From Pseudomonadota bacterium (lineage in GTDB: Bacteria; Desulfobacterota; GWC2-55-46; JADFVP01), in contig JADFVP010000012.1 of assembly GCA_015222595.1 (NCBI GenBank), forward strand, positions 1-11,852: DNA of 11,852 bases. Reading direction: 5' to 3'. Below are positions 1 through 7,298 of this stretch, in pieces. Below the pieces are notes generated by a model. The model had not been told where the DNA came from. It searched no databases and saw only the letters and a list, made by a program, of their open reading frames with translations. The translations under genes were made by a program, and so were the position numbers. The first letter of the stretch is position 1, and each line of letters begins with the position of its first letter.

Positions 1-1320
1 GTAGTAGAAGAGGTTGTCGCACAAGAGGTTGTAGCACAAGAGGTCGAGGAGGTCGCCGCACCTGTACCCGCAGATGCCGCGAGTAAACCGGCAGCGGCAC
101 AGGCTGGAGGGGCCGCACATATTGAGCAGACCATCAGGGTCGATACGTCCAGAATAGACGCTGTTATGAATATGATTGGCGAACTCGTTCTTTCGAGAAA
201 CAGGATGATGGTGCTCGGTAATAAGCTCGGCCTGGAACAGGGCGAGAACCATCTCGTAAGCAATATGAACGACGCGATAGCGCAGCTCGATCTTGCGACC
301 ACGGATCTTCAGCTCTCGGTCATGAAGATGAGGATGCAGCCTATTGCCAAGGTCTTCAACAAGTTCCCGCGTATGGTACGAGACATGGCAAGGCAGTCGG
401 GTAAAGAGATTGAGCTTGTTATCGAAGGGCAGGAGACTGAGCTTGACAAGACCGTAATCGAAGAGCTTGGCGATCCGTTGGTCCACCTCATACGCAACTC
501 GGTCGACCACGGCGTTGAGATGCCGGACGACAGAGAGGCGGCAGGCAAGGCCAGAGGCGGTACTATCACCTTGTCGGCATCCCAGGAGGGACGCCATATA
601 GTAGTGTCGGTCGTTGATGACGGTAAGGGCATAGACCCAGATGCCGTAAAGGCTTCTGCTGCGTCCAAGGGACTGATCTCTTTAGACGACGCCGTTCGCA
701 TGACCGATAAAGAGGCCTACAACCTTATCTTCCTGCCCGGCTTCTCTACCGCCAAAGAGGTCAGTAACCTCAGTGGCCGAGGCGTAGGCATGGATGTCGT
801 TAAGACCAACATGGCGAAGATAAACGGCGTTATCTCGGTTGAATCCGAGGTCGGTGTCGGCTCCAAGATAATCTTCCGTCTTCCGCTGACTCTCGCCATA
901 ATTCAGGTTCTGACAGTTGAGGCCGGGGACGAGATATACGGCATACCGCTGACCACCGTTATAGAGAACAGAAGGGTGGAGGACTCTGAGATCAAGAGCG
1001 TAGAGGGCGGAGAGGTTGTCCAGATACGCGACAGAGTCTACCCTGTCTTGCGACTCAGCTCTCTCGTTACGAACAACGCTGTGGAAGAAGATGATACGGG
1101 TTGCAAGTATATAGTTATAATCGGGGTCGGAGAGCAGCAGCTGGGGCTCATTGTAGACAGGCTTCATGGTCAGGAAGAGATCGTAATGAAGTCGATGGGA
1201 GAGTACCTGAAGGGCACTGAGGGAGTGGCCGGAGCCTGTATAACCGGCGACGGACGCGTGATACTCATTCTCGACGTCTCCGGCTTTGTAGAGTCTATGA
1301 CCGGCAGGTATGCACACTAG
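1..1320 (+). CDS. cheA: Chemotaxis histidine kinase CheA, C-terminal part (5' end outside the window)
   Basis: CheA autophosphorylates with ATP under control of receptor-CheW arrays and passes phosphate to CheY and CheB. The frame is open from base 1 to the TAG at 1318-1320 (439 residues), so the ATG at 166 is internal. Visible in order are an Ala/Val/Glu/Pro-rich linker (1-120), the P3 dimerisation helices starting at IRVDTSRIDAVMNMIGELV (from 133), the P4 ATPase domain and the P5 CheW-like domain (about 895-1310). P4 has an N box HLIRNSVDHG (484-513), a G1 box DDGKG (616-630), the GFSTA segment and a G2 box GRGVG (775-789), so it looks catalytically intact. The phosphoacceptor P1 domain lies upstream of the window. 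The linker carries a 15-base tandem repeat. cheB follows 60 bases downstream on the same strand and is probably cotranscribed. Confidence 0.97.
   Translation, partial: VVEEVVAQEVVAQEVEEVAAPVPADAASKPAAAQAGGAAHIEQTIRVDTSRIDAVMNMIGELVLSRNRMMVLGNKLGLEQGENHLVSNMNDAIAQLDLATTDLQLSVMKMRMQPIAKVFNKFPRMVRDMARQSGKEIELVIEGQETELDKTVIEELGDPLVHLIRNSVDHGVEMPDDREAAGKARGGTITLSASQEGRHIVVSVVDDGKGIDPDAVKASAASKGLISLDDAVRMTDKEAYNLIFLPGFSTAKEVSNLSGRGVGMDVVKTNMAKINGVISVESEVGVGSKIIFRLPLTLAIIQVLTVEAGDEIYGIPLTTVIENRRVEDSEIKSVEGGEVVQIRDRVYPVLRLSSLVTNNAVEEDDTGCKYIVIIGVGEQQLGLIVDRLHGQEEIVMKSMGEYLKGTEGVAGACITGDGRVILILDVSGFVESMTGRYAH
10..39 (+). repeat. Two-copy 15-base tandem repeat coding EVVAQ in the CheA linker
   Basis: Bases 10-24 and 25-39 are two copies of a 15-mer that differ at one position (GTC versus GTA). 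Each encodes Glu-Val-Val-Ala-Gln. A further partial unit (GAGGTC) follows at 40-45, and the sequence before base 10 (Val-Val-Glu) suggests that the array may continue upstream of the window. It lies in the flexible linker just before the P3 domain, where length variation is normally tolerated. Confidence 0.8.
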
Positions 1321-1367
1321 AGATATGTACGCTAAGATAGATTGTGCTTTAAAGATCGATGTTGATC

Positions 1368-1372
1368 GGAGG
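1368..1372 (+). promoter_or_regulatory. Ribosome binding site deciding the TTG start of cheB
   Basis: A perfect GGAGG ends 8 bases before the TTG at 1381. No in-frame ATG gives the expected CheB N-terminus (KKKVLIVDDSAFMRR), so this site supports TTG as the start. Confidence 0.85.
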
Positions 1373-1380
1373 TTCTGTTT

Positions 1381-2448
1381 TTGAAAAAGAAAGTATTGAT
1401 CGTCGATGATTCAGCCTTTATGCGCAGGATCATTAGGCAGATGGTAGAGTCGGAGCCGACCTTTGAGGTTGTCGGTACAGCACGTGACGGGCAGGAGGGT
1501 GTTGAGCTTACTCTCAAACTAAAGCCGGACGTTATAACCATGGATGTCGAGATGCCCCGCATGAACGGCCTCGAAGCTACTGAGGCGATCATGGCGAAGC
1601 AACCGACCCCCATTCTTATAGTAAGTTCTCTTACTACCGAGGGCGCACAGGCCACGCTCGACGCGCTCGACAAAGGCGCCGTAGATTTTCTTGCGAAGAA
1701 CCTGGTTTCATCGGCTCTCGACGTAATGAAGATTCGCGATGAGCTTGTAAATAAACTCAAACTCGTGGCCCGGAGCAAGAGTGCGCTCACGCGTATCAAG
1801 TCCTCACCCAAGAAGACTCCGGGCGTTATAACGCCTGCGGGCCCCGGCGGCACTCCACGAAAGACCTTTGCCACTCAGAGAATGGCTATTGTAGCTATAG
1901 GGGCCTCTACAGGCGGGCCAAGAGCCGTGCAGGATGTGCTCTCTAAACTGCCGGGCAGCCTCTCTACCACTTTTGTAGTCTCCGTTCATATGCCGGGCGC
2001 CTTTACAACCGCCTTTGCCCAGAGGCTCAATTCGCTCTCCGAGCTTACTGTCAGAGAAGCCGTGAACGGCGAGAAACTCCAGGACGGTGTGGTACTGGTC
2101 TCTCCGGGAGGCAGGCAGACTCGAGTCAAAAGGCGCGGAGTTACCAACTTTACTATAGAGATAAGCGACGATCCGCCGGACTCTCTTTATAAGCCGGCCA
2201 TAGACATAATGATGTCCTCTGTTGCCGAGGCCTATCCGGGGCGTTCTCTCGGAGTCATACTGACCGGCATGGGCCACGACGGCCTTGAAGGCATGACCCT
2301 TATCAGGAACAAGGGCGGAAAGACCCTTGTGCAGGATGAGGCTACGAGCACGGTCTACGGTATGCCGAAGGCAGTTATAGAGGCTGATATGGCAGACAAG
2401 ATAGCACCTATAGATCTTATTGCCGGTGAAATTGTTAATATGATTTGA
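1381..2448 (+). CDS. cheB: Chemotaxis response regulator and protein-glutamate methylesterase/deamidase CheB
   Basis: CheB removes methyl groups from, and deamidates glutamines in, MCP signalling helices, giving adaptation. The 355-residue protein has the full architecture. The receiver domain (about 1-120) has the acidic pair D9/D10, phosphoacceptor D55 in MDVEMPRMNG and conserved K106. A basic and Gly/Pro-rich linker spans about 130-166. The C-terminal methylesterase domain has catalytic residues S176 (GASTGG), H203 (VHMP) and D300 (GMGHDG). The start is TTG, set by the GGAGG upstream. The receiver lysine sits in LAKNL rather than the commoner PKP context, which is a minor variation. CheA, the kinase that phosphorylates it, is encoded directly upstream. 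No cheR is visible in the window, so the partner methyltransferase must be encoded elsewhere. Confidence 0.97.
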   Translation: MKKKVLIVDDSAFMRRIIRQMVESEPTFEVVGTARDGQEGVELTLKLKPDVITMDVEMPRMNGLEATEAIMAKQPTPILIVSSLTTEGAQATLDALDKGAVDFLAKNLVSSALDVMKIRDELVNKLKLVARSKSALTRIKSSPKKTPGVITPAGPGGTPRKTFATQRMAIVAIGASTGGPRAVQDVLSKLPGSLSTTFVVSVHMPGAFTTAFAQRLNSLSELTVREAVNGEKLQDGVVLVSPGGRQTRVKRRGVTNFTIEISDDPPDSLYKPAIDIMMSSVAEAYPGRSLGVILTGMGHDGLEGMTLIRNKGGKTLVQDEATSTVYGMPKAVIEADMADKIAPIDLIAGEIVNMI

Positions 2449-2488
2449 GCCTGCTCTTTTAGGCGGGAACACCTACCTATTACAGATC

Positions 2489-2546
2489 CCGGCACCTGTT
2501 TTACTCTCGGAGTACTGCCGGACAGAGACCGGCACTTGTTGCCGGT
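2489..2546 (+). promoter_or_regulatory. Structured motA leader with alternating CCGGCA / TGCCGG elements
   Basis: The 119-base cheB-motA gap contains CCGGCA at 2489-2494, TGCCGG at 2516-2521, CCGGCA at 2529-2534 and TGCCGG at 2540-2545. Each element can pair with either complementary partner. The second pair forms a compact hairpin (ACCGGC, 7-base loop, GCCGGT, 2528-2546). The first pair encloses a small hairpin TACTC-TCG-GAGTA (2502-2514). The segment CCGGCAC(C/T)TGTT is a near-exact direct repeat (2489-2500 and 2529-2540). No T-run follows, so this is not a plain intrinsic terminator. motA also lacks a convincing Shine-Dalgarno sequence here: only a weak GGA lies more than 12 bases from the ATG. 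The leader might therefore influence motA translation or RNA processing. This is an inference. Confidence 0.5.
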
Positions 2547-2567
2547 AGAACGGAAAACTAGTGCAAC

Positions 2568-3332
2568 ATGGATTTTTTAACTATCATAGGCGTACTGCTC
2601 GGCCTCGGTGCTGTAATCGGAGGAATGCTCCTTGAAGGGGGCACGCTCCACTCAATCTCGCAGCTCACTGCGGCAGTAATCGTAATTGGCGGCACACTCG
2701 GAGCCGTCTTCGTCACCTACCCATCAAAGACAGTAATAGCAGCAATAAAGAATGGCCGTTTTGTCTTTATTCACTCCTCAGTGGAGCCTATGTCCATTAT
2801 CAAGGATATCTCCCTCTTTGCGGCTATCGCACGTAAAGACGGTCTGCTGGCTCTTGAGGGCAAGCTAAAGACCATAACTCACCCTTTCTTTAAAAAAGGC
2901 CTTCAGCTCGTAGTGGACGGCACAGAGCCTGCGCTTACCAGAGAAATACTCGAGATAGATATGGAGTACAGCGAAGAGTACAACAACTCTTCGGCCAAGG
3001 TCTATGAGTCGGCAGGAGGGTATGCGCCTACTATAGGCATACTCGGCGCCGTACTCGGGCTTATTCATGTCATGGAGAATCTGGCCGAACCGGAAAAACT
3101 CGGCGCCGGAATCGCAGTCGCCTTTGTCGCCACGATCTATGGTGTCGGCTCTGCGAACCTGTTGTGGCTTCCAGTGGCCGGCAAGATAAAGGTGAAACTG
3201 CGTGAAGAGATGATTCTGAACGAGCTTATAACCGAGGGGCTTGTCGCGCTCTCGGAGGGTGAGAACCCGCGTCGGCTCGAAGAGAAACTTGTCGGGTTCC
3301 TTAGCGGCGCCGACAAGAGGGCTTCGGCCTGA
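2568..3332 (+). CDS. motA: Flagellar motor stator subunit MotA
   Basis: MotA forms the inner-membrane ring around MotB and couples ion flow to rotor torque through its cytoplasmic loop. The 254-residue protein has four predicted membrane segments, at about residues 4-22, 33-51, 151-169 and 181-202. The segments are separated by a roughly 100-residue cytoplasmic loop. The loop retains the torque charges R89 and E97, equivalent to R90 and E98 of the E. coli protein. The conserved prolines P154 (YAPTIGILG) and P202 (WLPVAGK) and the FVATIYG motif in the fourth helix are present. The N-terminus MDFLTIIG is typical for this family and supports the ATG. The sequence resembles the compact MotA/MotP/PomA type more than the longer enterobacterial MotA. 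motB follows 32 bases downstream, as expected for the 5:2 stator complex. Confidence 0.96.
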   Translation: MDFLTIIGVLLGLGAVIGGMLLEGGTLHSISQLTAAVIVIGGTLGAVFVTYPSKTVIAAIKNGRFVFIHSSVEPMSIIKDISLFAAIARKDGLLALEGKLKTITHPFFKKGLQLVVDGTEPALTREILEIDMEYSEEYNNSSAKVYESAGGYAPTIGILGAVLGLIHVMENLAEPEKLGAGIAVAFVATIYGVGSANLLWLPVAGKIKVKLREEMILNELITEGLVALSEGENPRRLEEKLVGFLSGADKRASA

Positions 3333-3364
3333 GGCCTGAGCGGAACGAGCACGAGGTACTTATT

Positions 3365-4090
3365 ATGGCGCGCAACAGAAGAAGAGCAAGAGTAGAGGAG
3401 GCTAGCGGCAACGATAGGTGGGTTGTGTCGTATGCCGACTTCATAACGCTGCTCTTCGCATTCTTCACGGCCATGTACGCTATCAGTTCAGTCAATGAAG
3501 GCAAGTACAAGAGTGTGAGCGAGTCGCTCGCCAGGGCCTTCAACCCGTCAGAGAGCGCACCCGCTAAAATAATTGAAGAGACTGAGTTTGTTGAGGTGAG
3601 GGGAGAGTCGATCTCGGACGCGTTCAAGAGCGCCTTCTCTACTGACTACAAAGAGATAATCTCCGCTGTTGAGCAGATAGAGACAACAAAGAAGATAGCT
3701 GTTATTTATGAGAAGAACAGGGTGACCGTCAGGGTTCCCGACGGCGTGCTCTTCGCCTCTGGCACCGGGGAGCTTATGGACTCCGGGCTTGAGTTCCTCG
3801 ACGAGTTAGGCAGAGCGCTCAAGCGTATCCCGAACTCTGTGAGGATAGAGGGCCATACGGATAATATTCCAATAAAAACAGATAGATACCCTTCCAACTG
3901 GGAACTTTCCAGCACCCGCGCCCTCAATATTCTTAAGTACTTTGTCTCTAGTCACGGGCTAGAGCCCCGGCGTCTGTCTGCCACGGGCTTCGGTGAGTTC
4001 AGGCCTCTGGGCAGTAACAATTCGCAGAGCGGCCGCTCCAAGAATCGCAGAGTAGATTTTCAGATACTTGCGCGCGGACAAGAGAGTTAA
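3365..4090 (+). CDS. motB: Flagellar motor stator subunit MotB, peptidoglycan-anchoring
   Basis: MotB anchors the stator to peptidoglycan and carries the ion-binding aspartate. The 241-residue protein begins with a basic cytoplasmic tail (MARNRRRARVEE), then one membrane helix (about 19-40, WVVSYADFITLLFAFF). Ion-binding D25 lies in a YAD context, which is typical of proton-driven MotB; sodium types tend to have FAD or FGD. A periplasmic linker and plug region follow, then a C-terminal OmpA-like domain (about 120-238). That domain has IEGHTDNIPI, NWELSSTRA and GFGEFRP, ending in the NRRVDFQI strand. A GAGG ends 8 bases before the ATG. Proton use is inferred from the motif alone. Confidence 0.96.
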   Translation: MARNRRRARVEEASGNDRWVVSYADFITLLFAFFTAMYAISSVNEGKYKSVSESLARAFNPSESAPAKIIEETEFVEVRGESISDAFKSAFSTDYKEIISAVEQIETTKKIAVIYEKNRVTVRVPDGVLFASGTGELMDSGLEFLDELGRALKRIPNSVRIEGHTDNIPIKTDRYPSNWELSSTRALNILKYFVSSHGLEPRRLSATGFGEFRPLGSNNSQSGRSKNRRVDFQILARGQES

Positions 4091-4288
4091 TAATCCAGAA
4101 AAGATTTAAGTTTTCACTATGATTACCGAACTATTGTATATGGAAGAATCAACACTTTTTCCACACGCAACAATGCAAAAGACTAGGTGTGGTTGCTAAA
4201 TCTAATGGTTAGGTTTAGCGATATATGGCGGTGGTAATGTTTACAGGTTTAACTTGTAGAGTAGACCCACAAATGGGAGGACACTGAA
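4091..4288 (+). promoter_or_regulatory. cheW upstream region with a weak sigma-28-like promoter candidate
   Basis: This 198-base gap is AT-richer than its surroundings and has no ORF. A TAAA at 4197-4200 is followed after 16 bases by AGCGATAT (4217-4224), which matches the flagellar sigma-28 -10 consensus GCCGATAA at 5 of 8 positions, with a spacer one base longer than usual. An inverted repeat CCACAC (4161-4166) / GTGTGG (4187-4192) has a 20-base loop and is not followed by T-runs. The ribosome binding site GGGAGG (4275-4280) lies 8 bases before the cheW ATG. A separate cheW promoter is plausible from gap length, but this particular site is tentative. Confidence 0.25.
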
Positions 4289-4786
4289 ATGGGTACGATG
4301 ACTGAGAAGGAACTTGACTCCAATGACATTCTGCAGTTGGTAACATTCAGGCTCGGTAATGAAGAGTATTCGCTCGACATACTTAGCGTACAGGAAATTA
4401 TCAGGCATATGGAGTTGACACGGGTTCCTAAAGCACCAGAGTTTGTCGATGGTGTGATCAATCTAAGAGGCAGGGTAATACCTGTGCTCGATCTCAGGAA
4501 GAGATTCGGCCTGAGCGCCGATGAGAACACCGACGATACGCGAATAATCGTTGTGGACATAAGCGATAAGACTGTAGGCTTTAAGGTCGATGCGGTCTCA
4601 GAAGTTCTGAGGCTACCGGCAGATACCGTTGAGCCTCCGCCTTCTATCGTGACGGACGTGGACTCTGAGTATATAAAGGGAGTCGGCAAGATCGACGGCA
4701 GGTTGATTATACTGCTCGACGTTACGAAGATACTCAATCGTACCGAGCTTGCCGACATTACTTCCGAAGCAACAGCCGTAGCTTGA
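4289..4786 (+). CDS. cheW: Chemotaxis coupling protein CheW
   Basis: CheW is the soluble SH3-like adaptor that links MCP tips to the CheA P5 domain in the array. The 165-residue protein is one CheW domain (about residues 14-155). Recognisable parts are the opening strand LVTFRLGNEEYSLDI, VQEIIRHMELTRVPKAPEFVDG, the family signature GVINLRGRVIPVLDLRKRFG, the central VGFKVDAVSEVLRL and the closing GRLIILLDVTKIL. The start is favoured by GGGAGG at 4275-4280; a second in-frame ATG three codons on has worse spacing. It lies between the mot genes and the MCP that it would couple, separated from both by sizeable gaps (198 and 297 bases), so it may be transcribed separately from either. Confidence 0.96.
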   Translation: MGTMTEKELDSNDILQLVTFRLGNEEYSLDILSVQEIIRHMELTRVPKAPEFVDGVINLRGRVIPVLDLRKRFGLSADENTDDTRIIVVDISDKTVGFKVDAVSEVLRLPADTVEPPPSIVTDVDSEYIKGVGKIDGRLIILLDVTKILNRTELADITSEATAVA

Positions 4787-4791
4787 TTTGA

Positions 4792-4811
4792 GTGGAGGGG
4801 AGACCCTCCGC
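4792..4811 (+). terminator. Stem-loop after cheW (possible weak terminator or 3'-end stabiliser)
   Basis: Starting five bases after the cheW stop, an 8-bp stem (GTGGAGGG / CCCTCCGC, one G-U pair) closes a GAGA tetraloop of the stable GNRA class. No U-tract follows (the next bases are GTCAGTGCTG). It is therefore not a classical intrinsic terminator; it could be a Rho-assisted end or protect the 3' end of the cheW transcript. Confidence 0.45.
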
Positions 4812-5083
4812 GTCAGTGCTGTTGTTCAGAAGTTTCTTTGCATACAAGCAGGTTTGTAACAGTGGCACAGAATAGGTCCTGTTGCCGTAGGGTACTTTAA
4901 CGCCTGCATATTGAGAGAAAAGTTTTTAGACCTGCACACGTTTATAATCAGAAGGAAAAACAGAGACTGCATACTTTCTGAACGGATTCATGTGAAAACA
5001 CCCGCGGTAGAGTTCCAAGCTGGTAGTACGCTAATGTTGATGTTGTCGCTAATATTAATCTTAATCTCTTCGGGAGGTGCGCA
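4812..5083 (+). other. cheW-MCP intergenic region, no gene seen
   Basis: Beyond the stem-loop this stretch shows no believable gene. A perfect TATAAT lies at 4943-4948, but no good -35 hexamer is at 16-18 bases. GTCGCTAA at 5045-5052 matches the sigma-28 -10 element at 6 of 8 positions but lacks a TAAA at the right distance. TGGCAC at 4863-4868 resembles half of a sigma-54 site but lacks the GC at -12. The MCP ribosome binding site GGGAGG is at 5072-5077. A promoter for the MCP is likely somewhere here but is not identified. Confidence 0.4.
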
Positions 5084-7183
5084 ATGGAGCTGCACTCTGT
5101 TAAGTCTCGGTTTTTCGGAAGCTATATTTTTCTAATTGTTCTCTTTGTAATACAGTTGCCGATAGTCTACGTTGTTGTAGGTGGAATGAGCGAAAAGTAC
5201 GCTCAGGTAGATGAGGCCGGCTCGCTTCGCAAGCGTGCAATAGAAATCAGCTATACGCTCAACCGCCATATCTTAAATGGCGAGGAGGAGCTTGAAGCCG
5301 TTTTTCAGGATATGAAGTCTGAGTACGGCGAGGTAATAGACGGATTCACCAACGGTACCAGAGGGTACGAGGCCATAACCGACCCCGATATACTCGTCAG
5401 CCTTAAAGATGTCAAGAACGAGTGGGAAGCCATGCGCACTACGCTTGAAGAGGCAATGGCCAGCGGAGACAGCCTGACTGAGGCGCTCGTGGAAATTGAG
5501 AACGAGACCTACCCGATAGTTGGTCTCTTCAATATAGCGGTAAAAGGTTTTGTCGGTCTTAACGACCAATCGTATGCCAAGAGCATAAACCTTGCCGGGC
5601 TTCAGAGAATGCGTACGGTGAACCTTTCGTACCTGCTGGAGCGTTACTCAAGGTCTAACTACGATCTTGGCGAGATAAGGGTTAATATTGACAAGACCGT
5701 TAAGGGCTTTGATGAAACTTTAGCGGGGCTTAAGTTCGGATCTGGCGCACTTGGGTTGAAGGCCGTAAAAGATCCGGGTCTCATGGCTAAACTGACTGCC
5801 ATAGATGACATATGGAATACGAGAAAGGGCCTTATTGCCGAGAGCATGGCCGCTAAAGATATCTTCGCAGGCAAGCTTACACAGCTTGCAGAGGTTAACA
5901 CTCCGGCAATAGTAGGGGCTACTAACGAGTTTACCAACCTGATAGCCTCCAAGGCGCGCAGCGCGGCAATGACCGGCATTCTGATAATGGCCGCCACTAT
6001 CTCGCTTTCTGTCGTACTTGCGGTATACTTTATGTGGAGTGCAAACCGCAACATCATACAGCCGGTAATTAAGGTCAAGGACACTGTTACCGACTTCGCT
6101 TCCGGCAACCTTACAAGCAGGGCAGGTATAAAGATTAACTTCTTCGGACGCGAGATTAAAGATGAGGTAGCAACGCTCGGAGATAGTGTGGACGACATGG
6201 GAGTTCAGATGTCGGGCGTGATACGCGGTATCGTTGAGTCTGCCAACAAGTTGGCTTCCGCTTCCGAAGAGCTTGCAAGTACCTCTAAGGGAATAGAAGA
6301 GGGCGCTAATCAACAGACAGGACAGACGGCTCAGGTGGCCACGGCCATGGAAGAGATGAGCGCCACTGTTATTGAGGTGGCAAAGAACGCGCAGCAGGTC
6401 TCTGAGTCTTCAACCGAGGCGCAGGAGACCGCGGTAGGCGGCGGAGAGATAGTACGCGATACCATAGCCGCTATGCAGGAGGTATCCGAGTCCACTACGA
6501 TAACTGCAGGCATGATCGAGAAGCTCGGAGAGAGTTCCGAGGAGATCGGTTCTATAATATCTGTCATCAACGACATTGCCGATCAGACCAACTTGCTGGC
6601 TTTGAACGCAGCAATTGAAGCGGCAAGGGCCGGAGAGCAGGGACGCGGATTTGCAGTTGTAGCCGACGAGGTCAGGAAGCTGGCCGAGAGGACAACTACC
6701 GCTACCAAAGAGATCAGCTCTATGATAGGTTCCATACAGACAGAGACGGCTACTGCTGTTGCTGCAATGAGCGAAGGCACAGAGAAGGTCGAGAACGGCG
6801 TTAAACTGGCCAACGCGACCGAAGAGGCGCTCTCACAGATCGTTGTAGGCGTACAGAGCGTAAACGATATGGTCAGGCAGATAGCAACCTCTACTGAAGA
6901 GCAGAGCGCAACCTCGGACGAAATATCGAGAAACATGGATACTATTACCGAGGTAGCCAGCACCAGCGCAACATCGATCACCGAGGTTACGAACACCATA
7001 ACCGGTGTAGCAAAACTTGCTACTGAGCTTAAGGGGCTTGTATCCAGATTTACGGTAGACGAGAGCGGAGGTGCAGTACAGAGGAGCGTAACGAATACGG
7101 TGACACGCGACGACAGGAGGGATGCCAGCAGCAAGGGAAGCAAGTGGCGTTCTGTAACGTCCTCACTACGTAAAACCGGTTGA
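5084..7183 (+). CDS. Methyl-accepting chemotaxis protein with NarX/PilJ-like sensor region
   Basis: This transmembrane chemoreceptor has 699 residues. TM1 is about residues 10-34, a helical periplasmic region about 35-294, TM2 about 296-318, and a HAMP domain follows to about 372. The signalling domain has the hallmark tip around residues 487-537 (DQTNLLALNAAIEAARAGEQ, then GFAVVADEVRKLAERT). The spacing from HAMP to tip suggests a class of about 40 heptads. Candidate methylation sites are ATAMEEMSAT and ATSTEEQSAT. The periplasmic part has two P-box-like segments, VDEAGSLRKR (42-51) and INLAGLQRMR (168-177). These resemble the ligand-binding P-box of NarX/NarQ and the type IV pili MCP (PilJ) domain. 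The C-terminus is basic and lacks an NWETF-type tether for CheR/CheB. The ATG at 5084 has GGGAGG six bases upstream. The ligand is unknown. Confidence 0.95.
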   Translation: MELHSVKSRFFGSYIFLIVLFVIQLPIVYVVVGGMSEKYAQVDEAGSLRKRAIEISYTLNRHILNGEEELEAVFQDMKSEYGEVIDGFTNGTRGYEAITDPDILVSLKDVKNEWEAMRTTLEEAMASGDSLTEALVEIENETYPIVGLFNIAVKGFVGLNDQSYAKSINLAGLQRMRTVNLSYLLERYSRSNYDLGEIRVNIDKTVKGFDETLAGLKFGSGALGLKAVKDPGLMAKLTAIDDIWNTRKGLIAESMAAKDIFAGKLTQLAEVNTPAIVGATNEFTNLIASKARSAAMTGILIMAATISLSVVLAVYFMWSANRNIIQPVIKVKDTVTDFASGNLTSRAGIKINFFGREIKDEVATLGDSVDDMGVQMSGVIRGIVESANKLASASEELASTSKGIEEGANQQTGQTAQVATAMEEMSATVIEVAKNAQQVSESSTEAQETAVGGGEIVRDTIAAMQEVSESTTITAGMIEKLGESSEEIGSIISVINDIADQTNLLALNAAIEAARAGEQGRGFAVVADEVRKLAERTTTATKEISSMIGSIQTETATAVAAMSEGTEKVENGVKLANATEEALSQIVVGVQSVNDMVRQIATSTEEQSATSDEISRNMDTITEVASTSATSITEVTNTITGVAKLATELKGLVSRFTVDESGGAVQRSVTNTVTRDDRRDASSKGSKWRSVTSSLRKTG

Positions 7184-7198
7184 TATACAGTTTAGTGT

Positions 7199-7223
7199 GC
7201 GGGACAGGTCTCTCCTGTCCCGC
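7199..7223 (+). terminator. Strong stem-loop after the MCP gene
   Basis: A perfect 10-bp stem (GCGGGACAGG / CCTGTCCCGC) with loop TCTCT lies 15 bases after the MCP stop. The following bases (CACCGGCC) are not a U-tract. It may end or stabilise the MCP transcript, but read-through into the HDOD gene 76 bases downstream is possible. Confidence 0.55.
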
Positions 7224-7298
7224 CACCGGCCTTACATGAGAACCGTGGGGTGGCAAATGTACGGACGGGACGTATTAACTGATAAGGGGAGACTATAA

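Noticed and set aside
682..1317. Long - strand frame opposite cheA (and similar ones opposite cheB, motA, flgF and flgH)
   Set aside because: They lie entirely antisense to well-recognised genes and their translations match no family I know.
2531..2542. GGCACTTGTTGC before motA as a sigma-54 promoter
   Set aside because: GG and GC are separated by 8 bases instead of 10; sigma-54 does not tolerate this spacing. The segment is better explained as a hairpin.
3760..3773. TGGCAC inside motB as a sigma-54 promoter
   Set aside because: The GC stands one base too close, TTG is missing, and the site is inside a coding region with no gene start nearby.
4863..4877. TGGCAC upstream of the MCP as a sigma-54 promoter
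   Set aside because: The bases at the -12 position are GT with no TTGC; the nearest TTGC is 8 bases too far downstream.
4911..5135. A 74-codon + strand frame opening with TTG between cheW and the MCP gene
   Set aside because: It overlaps the MCP start in another frame, has no ribosome binding site and no recognisable protein features.
6583..7143. Long - strand frame opposite the MCP signalling domain
   Set aside because: It is a shadow of the strongly biased Ala/Ser/Glu-rich MCP coding sequence; its translation is low-complexity and the + strand gene is certain.
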